A stretch of DNA of 64,000 nt, taken from Dipetalonema caudispina. Taxonomy: Eukaryota; Nematoda; Chromadorea; Rhabditida; Onchocercidae. A program made the translations under genes and the position numbers. Shown in pieces: positions 12,301 to 23,345 of the stretch (positions are counted from its first letter, which is position 1; each line of letters begins with the position of its first letter). A model generated the notes under the pieces. That model was not told the origin of the DNA. It saw only the letters and a list, made by a program, of their open reading frames with translations, and searched no databases. The DNA lies in NCBI GenBank assembly GCA_013365325.1, contig JABVXV010000029.1, forward strand, positions 358,265 through 422,264, read 5' to 3'.

Positions 12301-13417
12301 ATCATATGTGTTAAGTTTTATTTNNNNNNNNNNNNNNNNNNNNNNNNNNNNNNNNNNNNNNNNNNNNNNNNNNNNNNNNNNNNNNNNNNNNNNNNNNNNN
12401 NNNNNNNNNNNNNNNNNNNNNNNTTAATATGTTCTTGAAATAGAATTTACGTATTAAACTTTGAAAATCCATTTTTAACATAATTCCGACGTAGAAGTAG
12501 ACAAGTAAGTAATGCATTCATATCATATGTGTTAAGTTTTATTTGATACAAACTAATTTCCTGAAATGATAGATGAAACTTTTAGTATTTCAATTTTCGT
12601 TACCATCTTTATATTTTCCTTGAATTTATTCATTTTTTATTCATAAATAAACTATTTCCAAGTTTTATTTGCTTTATAATATTTGTGATGTCATCCACCA
12701 ATAAATTTATCATCTAAAATTTGATTAGGTATTGAATGATCTTTGTGTTAAGCATAAAATATAAAATATCAGTAATAAACCGAAGAAAGAAATTTTTTTT
12801 TTTCCAATTCTCATTTAAAACTTTATATCTAATGATATAAACTATTGCAGGAATTTTGATGATTTAAGTGTTTATGTAGCTTGCGTTCGAAATATTACTG
12901 GTGAAGCAACAATCTGGCCCAATCAATTACGCATCTTTCCGAAAGGTGAAGCATGGGCTCGTGATACTTGGCTTACAGATTCGGTATGGTGTGAACGAGA
13001 TTTCATCCTACATGGTTGGCAGAAACGGTTAGTTATGTAAAAGATAATTTTATTCTATTATTTTATGTTTAAGTTTTCTGAATAATTACCTTACCTTAAT
13101 AATAGCTCATTGATATTTCTATTTCTGAATTATATTCCAATATAATAAATGAGTATTTTGTTTTAATCCAACCGAAGCATTGTTATTTCAGAAAAATTGA
13201 TCGCATTGTGTTTGGTGGTTGGCCATCGCCGTTCGTATCGCATAATTTCAATCTTTCGCTTTGTACTAATTCTGATACAGTTTCCTTAAATTGGAAGTAT
13301 AAGGATAGTTTTATAAGGAGTAATTTCGAAGTAAAAAATTGGCTGAATAGGACAATTATTGATTCAAAATATGATTTTGAAAGACATTTAAAATTGGTAG
13401 CTAGTCAACAAAAGTAG
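9344..13417 (+). CDS. DUF273 family type II membrane glycosyltransferase-like protein
   Basis: Seven exons (9344-9500, 10171-10346, 11150-11349, 11667-11763, 12116-12192, 12851-13027, 13192-13417) give 369 residues with all phases matching. The start MRRRRK followed by a hydrophobic stretch (about residues 7-23) predicts a type II Golgi/ER membrane anchor. The core has the DUF273 (PF03314) signature: [11 protein letters not shown] with a DxD-type motif at residues 137-139, [34 protein letters not shown] split over exons 3-4, and FGSDNGAIH near residue 210. DUF273 proteins resemble GMA12/MNN10-type glycosyltransferases, in which DxD binds metal and nucleotide sugar. The acceptor sugar is unknown. 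The C-terminal [19 protein letters not shown] block is also typical. A 100-N gap lies inside the fifth intron and removes no coding sequence in this model. Confidence 0.88.
12203..12544. repeat. Identical 121-bp copies flanking a 100-N gap
   Basis: Bases 12203-12323 and 12424-12544 are identical 121-bp direct copies separated by exactly 100 N (12324-12423). This is the usual result of a scaffolder placing a fixed-size gap between two contigs whose ends overlap. The true sequence probably has one copy and no gap. It lies within an intron of the DUF273 gene. Confidence 0.95.
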
Positions 13418-15351
13418 TAAATTTTGAAGAATCTACAAATACCTTTTCAACTTCACTTTTCATTGTTCTTTCAACATTTGAGCTATCATCATCGATTAAT
13501 TCCTGAATTATACACTATTTGTTAGGTTAGCTATTTCATGTGTTATTTCAGCAGTGTTGCTAAAATGCAACCCTGAAGTAATCAAATGATATGAAATTTT
13601 TCTCACTAACCCTCTCAGGGTTATCTACAATACCTTTTTCAGTTAACTTCTATGATCTTTGATCAACTAACACGACATGAGAATTAATGTCATAATCAAT
13701 TTTAATGTTTAAATGAGCACTTCAGCATTTTTAAAACTTTCTGCTATAAGTTTTAAACTTTGACGTTCATGTCTGTTTAAATGCAGCTATTACATGCATT
13801 AGCAATCTATCTTGCAATCCTGGAAAAATTACGGATTGAATTTTTTTTATTCAATACTTCATCATTTGTCATTATTACGTTACCAGAAAGGTCATGCATG
13901 TCCTATTCCCGAACAAAATATCTTCTTGAACCCTGACCCCATTTTTCCTATCCATATCACAATTGCAATTTAGAAGAGAATAACCATTGAAATCTTTCAA
14001 CTATAATTGAGATAAAAGGAAAAACGGTTGAGAATTCAATAGTCCTGATATATCTTCTTACATTATTGTACTCATTTATTTGATCTTTATTTCACTGCTA
14101 TGTTGCTCTTTTCTTTATGCAAATTTTATCCTTCATTTTTTAGTATGAATTTGATTAAATAAGCGTTTTTCAGTGAATGTATCGATTTAGGACTTTCATT
14201 TTTCATCTCTACTACAGTTGAGAACTGTAAACTGTAGGATTGCTTAAGAATCAGACAACAATTGTTGATTGTTGTACAAATTTATTATTTGTGCTGTATT
14301 TTTCTCTTTGATTTAGAGTATTTTATGTTTTGAAATTTGAGAAATTATTTCATAACACTGACATTTGTTTATTTGATTTTGTTCCTAAATTGTATCAGAT
14401 CAGATGTATAAAAATCAATCTTAAACATTTAATTATTAATGGAAAAATACCAGGAATTCGAATATTTATTTAATTAAGGAAGTTTAACAGCTAAGAAAAA
14501 ATCTGAGAAAACCCTTAAAAAATAAGAATGAAAAATGAGTGAAAAGAAAGAAGGAAGAAGTATATTCTGGAAATTAATGATTGAAAAGAAATAAAATATC
14601 GTACCGATATTAGCATTTGGAATAGTGAGCAAAAAAAAAGTGGTGATGAAGCAAGACCGGAAATGTTATCAACTGAAAAGAAAGTGAAATAAGCAAACCG
14701 GAATCGTTATGGTTTTGCTATTCATTATCCAAAGAAAAAAAATTATCATAAAACAATATTGGAAAATTGAACTTTGCATGCATTTATTGCTAAGGTCACA
14801 GATTTACCTACTCCTTATTAAGATATTAATAGTTAATTAAATAGGTGAAATAAAAAATGGAATTACTAATACTTGAAAGCTATTAAAACATTTAGCTTGT
14901 TAGAGTAATTCGTGCTGCATCAAATTTGTTTATATAGCGTGATAGAGCAACTTGATAAACAATATATCTTGCAATCGTTAGTATCATATTGCATTTATCA
15001 TCATCATTTCTCAACAATTCGTATTTAAACTTTCTTATCTTTACGTTTAACTATACCTACTAGCAAAGGTCAAGAGATATTTGTTAGAAATGAATTTATT
15101 AATTGATTCTTAAATCTTAACTTTTATTATATCTTAGTAATGGACCAATATCTGAATAGTTAATTAATTACAAATCAATAAAAAATTCCCCGAACATATT
15201 TATTTACTTTATTATCATTAGTTGGAAATAGATGAATGCTAGTGATTGTAAGTTTCAAAATATTACAACCTGAAAATCAATCGATAATCATTTGCATAAT
15301 ACTGCATCCTTTTGAAAGATTTGCGCAATTTTTGTAGACACTTCTGATAAA
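13418..15351. other. Intergenic, AT-rich
   Basis: 3' flank of the DUF273 gene and 5' flank of the colmedin gene. No supported coding region, RNA gene or repeat was recognised. Confidence 0.6.
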
Positions 15352-18300
15352 ATGTCAGATGAAGAAAGAAATTTGAAAAAAGTCCGCTATCTGGAATATT
15401 GTCAAACGATTTGCATGTTGTTAACTTTGTTAGCATTTGGTGATATTTACTCACGTATCAGTGATGTGGAAATAAACTGTCGATTGATGAAAGATGGAAT
15501 AATTTCAAAACGTGTTCGACGTGCCACTGCATCATCATCATCATCTATTCAAACTTTGTTAAATGCAACAAATCATGAAGTTTTGATGCATTCTTTGTCA
15601 AAAATTAAGGTTTCAGAATGATTTTTTTCCAAAAAAATGACATTTTAAATAGCTTATTTTTAAACCGAAATTTTTTTTATGTTTTGATTTTTCCTTGGCA
15701 TCAAAAAAAAGATTCTCTTATTCGAAATTTTGAGAAAGAATTTTCAAAATGTGTATAAGTTAATTTGCTTCATCAGGCGAGTGAACTGCTTGAAAAGTGT
15801 TTGAAAATACATCAGTATTGTGCAGAAAAATCCGGTATTGGTCGTGGACCGCCTGGACCAATTGGACCACCAGGAATGCCTGGGTATGTTACCTATGCGA
15901 ATTAAAACTCTATTAAAAGAGTTTTCACTTCGATAGTGAAATTTTCATCATTTCTAGGAATCCTGGAAAACCTGGACCACGCGGACGAGAAGGTTTAATG
16001 GGAATGCCTGGACCTCCCGGTCCACAAGGTATCCACAAGTTTTTCTGTTTTCAAGATATCCATACAAATTTGTATTGCACCAATGCATCACATCAATGTA
16101 GGATAAGTCTCGAAGTTTGCAAAATTATAGGACCTCCTGGAATGCCTGGAAAGCCTGGAATTTGTCCGAAATGTCCGGTTGCCGAGAATTTTGAAATGCA
16201 TCATAAAATGGAATGTCCAAAAGTTGAACCAATGGAGTGTCCAACACAGATAACACTTGACGGTGAGGGTGGACCGCGATACACCGAACGCGAACTACCA
16301 TATTTTGTTAGGGTAGTATATTCCGCTATTTATCTTTTGTTTTTTTTTTTTTTTTTCCTTTTTTTTTTATTTCTCTGCTTGTATATAAACCTAAATGATA
16401 TTGTGTGATAATTATTTTAACAGATGCTTCTGAATGACACTGATCTGATGCCGGAAATTGACAAATGTGTTCGCATTTGTCTACCAAATATAACAATACC
16501 ATCTGAAGCAGAAATTCCACCAACTAGTACTGAAATACCGTATATCGAAGGAGCAACAGCACGTAACTTTCTTTTTCGGCAAATTTTAAATTTTCAACAT
16601 TGAAATTATTAATAGCTTCACTTTTTGTTACTACTATAAATTATCAGAAGATTTACTTACTTTACCTATATCAAATTTCCAATTATAGACTGTTATTTGG
16701 ATGATGTGGGTAAACCAATATTTCATGCTCATTCTAATACCTATTTTGGATCATGGATGCGTGATGCTTATCCACAAAATGGAAAAGTATGCATGTTTTC
16801 ATAATGTTTCCAAAAAAAAAAATGTTAACAATATTGAAGGATACAACTTATTGATTGATTTTGCTGATTTTTATTATTTTATCATCAGACATTCTTCTTT
16901 CTATAGCAAAGAACTCTATTAAAGGATATGATGAAACGTTGGATGACAAAACATTTTCAAGGTGATACAGTGGAAGAGTATTTAGATGAAGGCGATATGC
17001 GACGACAGCGCGTTTTTATCACGTTAGTAATTTTCCTCTTTTTTATGATTAATGTTTGAATATGATGATAATAAGTTAAAATACATTGATCATAGTTGGA
17101 TATATTACGCATAAGCTTCAAGTAAGCTTGTAAAACTAATTGAGCTGAAATGTTTCTGTTAATTAAATTAAACAGTATTAAAGGGTATGTTTGCATAAGC
17201 GATATTATGAAAAAATTTCATATTTCAAGTGATTTTTGAATTAAAAAAAAATTCCATTAAATCAAACTTTGAATAAAAAAAAAAAATCAAATGATACTAT
17301 ATATATATTTTGACAAATTATCTTAATGAAATGAAATGTTAGAAATAATTAACTAATTGGTTAATTCGAATTCTAGTCATCATATACCTTATCTATATGA
17401 TGGAACAAATTTGATATTTTTCAATGGTTCGATATATTTTCATCGTGCTGGTACTCCTAAAATTGGCAAATATGAGCTATTATCGAAAGTATATAATGAA
17501 GTACTAATTGATAAACATGCGGCACATAAAGGAAACAATGCAAGTTACTTTCATTCGAAAAAAAGAAATTTTTTTAAAACATCAATTCACTCTACCGGTT
17601 TTTCATTTGTTCAACTTTTTGGAATTTACATAATGTAGCAATTTTCAATTTTTTTTTTTTTTTTTATACTTTTTCATCAAATTTACTTTTCAGTTTCGAA
17701 ATTTTTTCACAGTGTGCTTCTCTGAAGTGCTAGAAATTCATTGGAAGAAATTTTTGTTTTTTTTTTTTTAGTATCTATTCAACTTATCGATGAATTACTT
17801 TGATTTGGCTGTAGATGAGAATGCTTTATGGGTGTTGTTTCATTATGAAGATGAAGAATTCCTATCGGTAGCTAAATTAGACATTAGCAATTTAACTATA
17901 TATGAAACTTGGAATCTAACTTTAATTAATCATACCGAAGTGGCGAATGGTTTTGTCGTATGTGGCGTATTGTATTTGGTTTGTTTAAATTTTAAAAATT
18001 TCTTGTAAAATGTATGAACATTGCTATTCTTCGATTTCTTGCATTTAATTAAAAACAAAAGGAAGGTAAGCTTATAACTCATCGAACAATTGCATAACAA
18101 AGTATAATCATTAACTACCAGTTTTCATTTGACATTTTTTTTTTTCTTGTTTCAGGTAAGAAGTTCACATGAGTTGAAAAGTGAAATAGCAATCGCATAC
18201 GATCTTTATCGTAATAAATATCGTAAACCAAACATTCAATGGATCAATCTGTATCGAAATGCTAATATGATATCATATAATCCATATGATAAGCGAATTT

Positions 18301-18362
18301 ACATTTATGATCATGGATATTTGCTAACTTTACCAGCAAGAATTACTTGGAGAGCCAAATAG
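15352..18362 (+). CDS. Colmedin: transmembrane collagen-olfactomedin protein (UNC-122/COF-2/gliomedin type)
   Basis: Ten exons (15352-15609, 15777-15883, 15958-16028, 16131-16312, 16424-16562, 16689-16786, 16907-17022, 17377-17539, 17772-17978, 18156-18362) encode 515 residues. Order: short cytosolic N-terminus; signal anchor about residues 16-34; a furin-type RVRR site at 54-57; 16 uninterrupted Gly-X-Y triplets from residue 110 to 157; a Cys-rich linker (CPKCP); then a complete olfactomedin domain from about 253 to the end. The two Cys expected to form the domain disulfide are C254 (HCYLDD) and C442 (FVVCGVLY), and the domain closes with the typical NPYDKRIYIYDHGYLL. In C. elegans the family includes UNC-122 and COF-2, implicated at neuromuscular junctions and other cell surfaces; vertebrate gliomedin clusters channels at nodes. 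Shedding by a furin-like protease is inferred from the RVRR site. Intron 8 uses a GC donor. I cannot tell which paralogue this is. Confidence 0.93.
17540..17771 (+). other. GC-AG intron in the colmedin gene
   Basis: The exon ends ...GGAAACAAT and the intron begins GCAAGT, the usual context of a GC donor, and ends ttttttag. Using the GT four bases downstream would shift the frame and meet a TGA within 11 codons. The GC donor keeps phase 0 and continues the olfactomedin sequence with YLFNLSMNYFDLAVDE. Confidence 0.85.
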
Positions 18363-19479
18363 GAAGTATTCTTCCGATATTGCAAAGCTTACAATGTTAT
18401 CATTGATGCTTTCTGGTTACAATGAATGATTTATCATCCTGACAACATAGGTTAAATATTTTCTAATTAATTTACTTAAACATCGAAATGTAATTTTTTC
18501 TTTATTTTATATGTATTTTCAGTGTTTTGTTAAATATTTCACGTCATTTTGTTTTATGCTTATAACATTACTTTGACAATGAGAGTTCTTGCAATATTAG
18601 GAATTATTTGGCAACAAACATAGTTAATCTTTTTAATTAATTATTGTTTAATTATGAAAATTCTAATTAATTGTTATTATTTAATTATGAAAATTTAAGT
18701 GAGATGAGGATATTTGATCACAAATTTCAATAAATTTTGCTTTTAATGTAATAAATGCAATCCAGCAGAAAATCATTCATCAAATTCATTAAGTCTTCAA
18801 ATATTTTCCACTCTGTAACGAAATATCTTTGCATTGAAATCTGTAGATAAATGAAGAGGAAAAGAGTAAATAATTATGCTGATTAAATTTTACAAAAATG
18901 AAATCATCAGATAATAAATAATAAGTACTGTAAAGGTTAACATGACTGATGTTTAAACAACATACGAAATATTGAAAGTCTGCTTTACTAAATCATTAAT
19001 CTATATGTTACTTTGATTTATTTTTTTTTACCGTATTACATTATTGATTCAATGAATTCAACTGAAATGAATGCTTCCAATTCATTTTGCCGTTCACCTT
19101 TAGCGGCGATTGATCAATCGTAATTGATAAATTCAACATTTCTCTGATTTCATGAAAAAAGAAAAAAAAAAGATGCAAATTCTTATTCATTCAAGCTAAT
19201 GCATTTTTGTGCTTACATATTTTGAGACATATTGTTACCAGTTAAATTAGGAACAACTAAAAACAATATGTAGGATACTGAATCTGTTTGATAAGTTGAT
19301 TATTTTATCAATTTCTTCCATACTTATAATAAGTCAACTTCTTAAGTACTCCTCATTTTATCAAGGTTAAAGCTCTCCGAGGTGATCAAAAATCGAAAAC
19401 TTTTTCCCTATTTATTATTAGCTTTATCAAATATTATTTACTTTTTTAGATCGATTCAAAGAAATTTTTATGGAATAAT

Positions 19480-21860
19480 AATGTCCGCAGATAATGATTC
19501 TTCTTATCATTATGAGGCTAACTAAATGTTCAGTTGATAAATATAAAATAAATTTTTTATCCATTATTAATTTTTCAGCATAAAAAAATATACATTGTAC
19601 CTTATATTTTGTTAGATATGTAATGCTTTATCGAAAATGCTGTATTCATTAAAAGTTCTGCATTAATAACTTTTCAATCCTTGCTAATTTTTAGAAGAAA
19701 TAAAGTCAAAGAAGGGTTCATCAGAATACTTCGAGTACTGGACCAAGCCAAGTTTATTATTTTTAGCTTACTTATTGTTGAATATTTTTTACTCACGAAT
19801 AGATCAAAAATACTTCAATCTTAGATTGTTAATAAAGTACTGATCGATAAAATTTCTTTCTTCTCTAACGAATTCAAAAAATTTTAGAGCATTGAGATTT
19901 ATCAAACAAATAACAAAACAAACAACCATACAATACAAAACATCCATTTTTGAAATGAAACCAAACTAAAATGCGAAGTGATCAGTAAAAGTAAATAAAT
20001 AACCATAAATTTTTTTATGATATTTATGTTAGTTTAACAAAGTTATTATATTTTCAGGTCAACAAAATCTGAATTTATCATAACTTTTGTTTTATTAATG
20101 TTGTGAAATTCTTGGAATCGAAAAATTGATCAAGCAAATAAAACAAATGCAACAAATTAGAATAATCAAACATAATCCGTTGAATTGTGAGTGATATGCT
20201 TAGAATATTTTTTGAAGAATTATATTAATTCCATGTCAAATACAGCACCGATATTAATGATTCATATGAAGCTAACTTGAAAAGTATTATTTACTTTTCA
20301 GATGATATTCACATTGCTCTCACAAACAGATAGTCAATTTTAACTGATAAATTACAAATATTTCAGTTTTCAATGTCATTTTTTTTAGAATAACTTTATT
20401 ACCCATTATTAATTTTTCAACAAGAAAAAATACATCGTACCTTATATTTCGGAAAATATGTAATTTAGTGTAAATTTAAATACTTTATCGTGATCGAAGT
20501 ACAATGCAACTTTTGCTCCTCTCACAATCACTTAAAAATATTGAAATTTTAATGCAGCATATCATTTCAACCAATAACTTTCAAATGAAAGTTCAGAATT
20601 TGGATCAGCTTAAAATTCTGTGATACTAATTTTTGATGCAAAATATCGAACATAGCAATTACCACTCATTTTGGATAGCAACTGGAAGGATTAATGACAC
20701 TTTGAGAATGAATAAATCAAAATCGAGAAAATTTAACATGGATTATCAAATTATATCAAGACAAGGCTATCAAATTAGAAACAGGAATTGAAATTTAACT
20801 TTAAATTTAAATTTTTTCATTGTGATTTAAAATCATAATGTGCTAACCGAATTTTCGGGAAATTTCGATTAACGGTTATCTCATATTTTCTAAACCAGAG
20901 TTTTTTTTTTTTGAAATCGTTTTTTTAAACTTAAAAATTTGGTAGTGACAATATTTAAAGTTAATCTGCGACCGATAAACCATCTTTGTTGATATTAGAA
21001 AAACTATAGGCTTTTCCCGACATCATTCGATTTTAAAATAAGAATTTATCCTCTTATGCTAAATTAAAAATTACAAACATCTTTCGGAACGACGGATTTT
21101 TCGCGTTTTTTAATGATTCAGAAATTTGCTTTTGCAATTTCCGTGCCTTCCCGATGCTTTTCTTTTTTTGAAGGATTGTATTAATTATCAAGTGAGATAC
21201 AGCGCTGATATGAAAGCTTCATGTGAGATTAATCAAATATCAGCTCATATCACTGTTTTCAGATGAATGGAAAAAATTTGAAACTGATCGGTCAAATGAT
21301 GTTCAGGTCAACAAATACTTATTACAAATGAGAAGACGATTATAAATTAGAATAATTTAAAAAAATCTGTTGGATAGTGATATACTTAGATCAACCAAAT
21401 ACAAAAAAGTACACAGTATTTCCTGAAAAACTGCAGTAATACCAAATCAAGCTGATTCATGTGAGATTAGCCAAACATGAACTTGTTTTCAGATGAAAAA
21501 AAAGAAAAAAAAAAATGAATTCAAATCTAAAAAGTGTGATGTTAGCTTGTCGAGTATTGTTTACTTTTCAGGTAATATTCATATTGCCTTCATAAGCAGA
21601 TGTTCAGTTCAACTAATAGTATTTCAATCAGTTTCATTTTTTTTTTTAAAACCTATTATCAACTTTTTAACATAACAAAGTATATTACATTTACATTTTC
21701 CCACATATGCACTGCTGTGTAAACCCAAGTGCTTTATCATTATTGAAGTACAAATCGATTTCTATTTCTCTCACAATTATTTAAAAGTTTCAAAATTTTA
21801 ACATGAAATATTATTTCAAATGGACTTCTGGCGAAGTTCTGATTCAGCGGATTCGTCGGT
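19480..21860. repeat. Diverged blocks repeated two to three times
   Basis: Related segments occur near 19480-19690, 20270-20620 and 21545-21860. They share a motif around 'atgaagctaact' followed by about 'tatttacttttcag', an 'atattcacattgc' block, and 'attattaatttttcaac...aaatacatcgtaccttatattt' followed by 'tactttatcg...gaagtac'. A second shared block lies near 20053-20215 and 21302-21395 ('caggtcaacaaa', then 'aaattagaataat', then a 'gatatgcttaga'-like end). Copies differ by many substitutions and indels, so the duplication is old. No open reading frame is preserved. Confidence 0.6.
21292..21342 (+). pseudogene. Decayed fragment resembling the last exon of MPPE1
   Basis: These bases align with about 32252-32303, in the last exon of the MPPE1 gene in this window, with roughly ten differences including one single-base deletion. 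The shared core is ttcaggtcaacaaat, followed later by aaatgaga. The reading frame is broken. This suggests an old partial duplicate, though the match is short. Confidence 0.4.
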
Positions 21861-22007
21861 TTGGAAAAAACTGCACTCATTGTAGTCTTCTGACAATATT
21901 CCTTTTGCACTCGTGAATACAAGTTATTAGCATTTCGGTATAACAGTTAACTCATATCCATCGAACCTTTCATTGGCTCTATATTTCAGATACAACTTAC
22001 TTCAATA

Positions 22008-23345
22008 ATGCTCTCCGCGTTCATTGTTGTTTTAGCTTGTATTGGCTTCGTCTTCGGAGACGAAGAAAGTACTTCTTACGAGGATGGTAAAAACTTTTTA
22101 CAGTATGAAAACAATTTGATTTATCAATTTACAGTAAGAATGGTAGTGATATAAAATACAGTGATGTGTTTCTTTTGAAATTTCATCATCGTTGCTCATC
22201 GAGTTTTGATGATGCGTTCATATTGCATTATTAGATGAGATTGCGACTTGTTATCCTTCAGAATGCGCACTGCGAATAGCATTGAAACATTAAGTCTATT
22301 CATTGTTCGACAAAAATTTTTTTTTTAGTTCAAATCACACTACGGTAATTATTCTGCATTTATTAGATCATTTACTACTTCTATTTATCATCGTTTACTG
22401 TTCATTCAATAGATTATGAATAGAAGTTTTATCTATATCTGTTGTATTTTAATGCAAATGTATAATTCAATAAATGTTTTAGAATGCGTAGATGAAGATG
22501 AGGAATTGGAAGGAATAAATTGTACGCAATTGAAAGCAGAAGGTAACTGTAATCCGGACTATCATCCTGATGCAATTTCTTGCTTGAAAACATGCAATCT
22601 TTGTGACATTGATAAAGAGTTCTCTGCGGAAGAAGAAACTACTCATACTTCTGAAGACGGTAAAAGCTTTTTACAGTATGAAAATAACTTCATCTACTAA
22701 TTTACAGTAAGAATGTGTAGTGAAATATAACATAATGATGTGTTTTTTTTTTTTTTTTTTTGAATTTCCATCACCGTTACTCATTGATTTTGATATTATA
22801 TTATGAAATTGATTGATTCTATCCGACTTATTTACGTTAATTGGCAGTTGACAAGGATGGATGAAATAGAATTAGAATGAATTGGAATTTCGAAGAAGTA
22901 ATGCGAAAATAGTTCAAATTCTTCGAAATACTTTTGCTGTATATTTATTATTTTTCACAAAAAATATTCATCAAAAATGCTGCAAAGGAAATTCTTCAAA
23001 GTTTATACAATAAATAGCGCTGAAACAGTCAAGAATAGTTTTTTTTTTTTTTTTTTTTTAGTTCGATTACATCCTCACTGTTCAAACAGTATAATCGCAG
23101 TACGGTAATTTCTGTTTCATCATCATTTGCTGATCATTCAACAAATCAGGGATAGAAGTTTTATCAATACCTTTTGTATTTTAATACAAAAATATAATTC
23201 TATAAATCTTTTAGAATGTATGGACGAGAAAATAGACGGAATAAATTGCGCACAATTGAAGAAAGAAGGTAAGTGTGACCCCATCAACCATGCAGATGCA
23301 ATATTTTGTCAGAAAACATGTGGTATTTGTGGCTCTGAGGTGTAA
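22008..23345 (+). CDS. Secreted protein with two ShK domains
   Basis: Three exons (22008-22086, 22483-22659, 23215-23345) join in phase 1 and encode 128 residues. Residues 1-17 form a clear signal peptide (MLSAFIVVLACIGFVFG). Two ShK-type domains follow, one per exon. Each has six Cys in the pattern C-x(n)-INC-x(n)-G.C-x(n)-C..TC..C, ending KTCNLC and KTCGIC, with the domain-typical Asp after the first Cys. An acidic Ser/Thr linker joins them, and the protein ends shortly after the second domain. ShK domains are abundant in nematode secreted proteins, as stand-alone units and attached to enzymes. Some bind ion channels, but no such role is shown here. Exon 2 with its intron and exon 3 with its intron are tandem duplicates (see the repeat entry). 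A possible poly(A) signal (aataaa) lies near 23472. Confidence 0.88.
22040..23345 (+). repeat. Tandem exon-plus-intron duplication in the ShK gene
   Basis: Sequence from just before the first exon-intron junction through the second exon recurs from just before the second junction through the third exon. Both introns start gtaaaa.ctttttacagtatgaaaa, then share aatttacagtaagaatg and gatgtgtt. Both end with a poly-T tract and tagttc, then tacggtaatt, agaagttttatc and a ttttag acceptor. Even the coding tail before each donor (..ACTTCT..GA.GA.G) is shared. Spacing is about 575 bp at the donor end and 730 bp at the acceptor end. Confidence 0.85.

Larger units (their letters stand above)
18363..22007. 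other. Gene-poor stretch with decayed repeat copies
   Basis: No intact gene. From about 19440 to 21890 related blocks recur two or three times (described separately). The rest is AT-rich with poly-T runs. A possible poly(A) signal for the colmedin gene (aataaa) lies near 18731. Confidence 0.6.
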
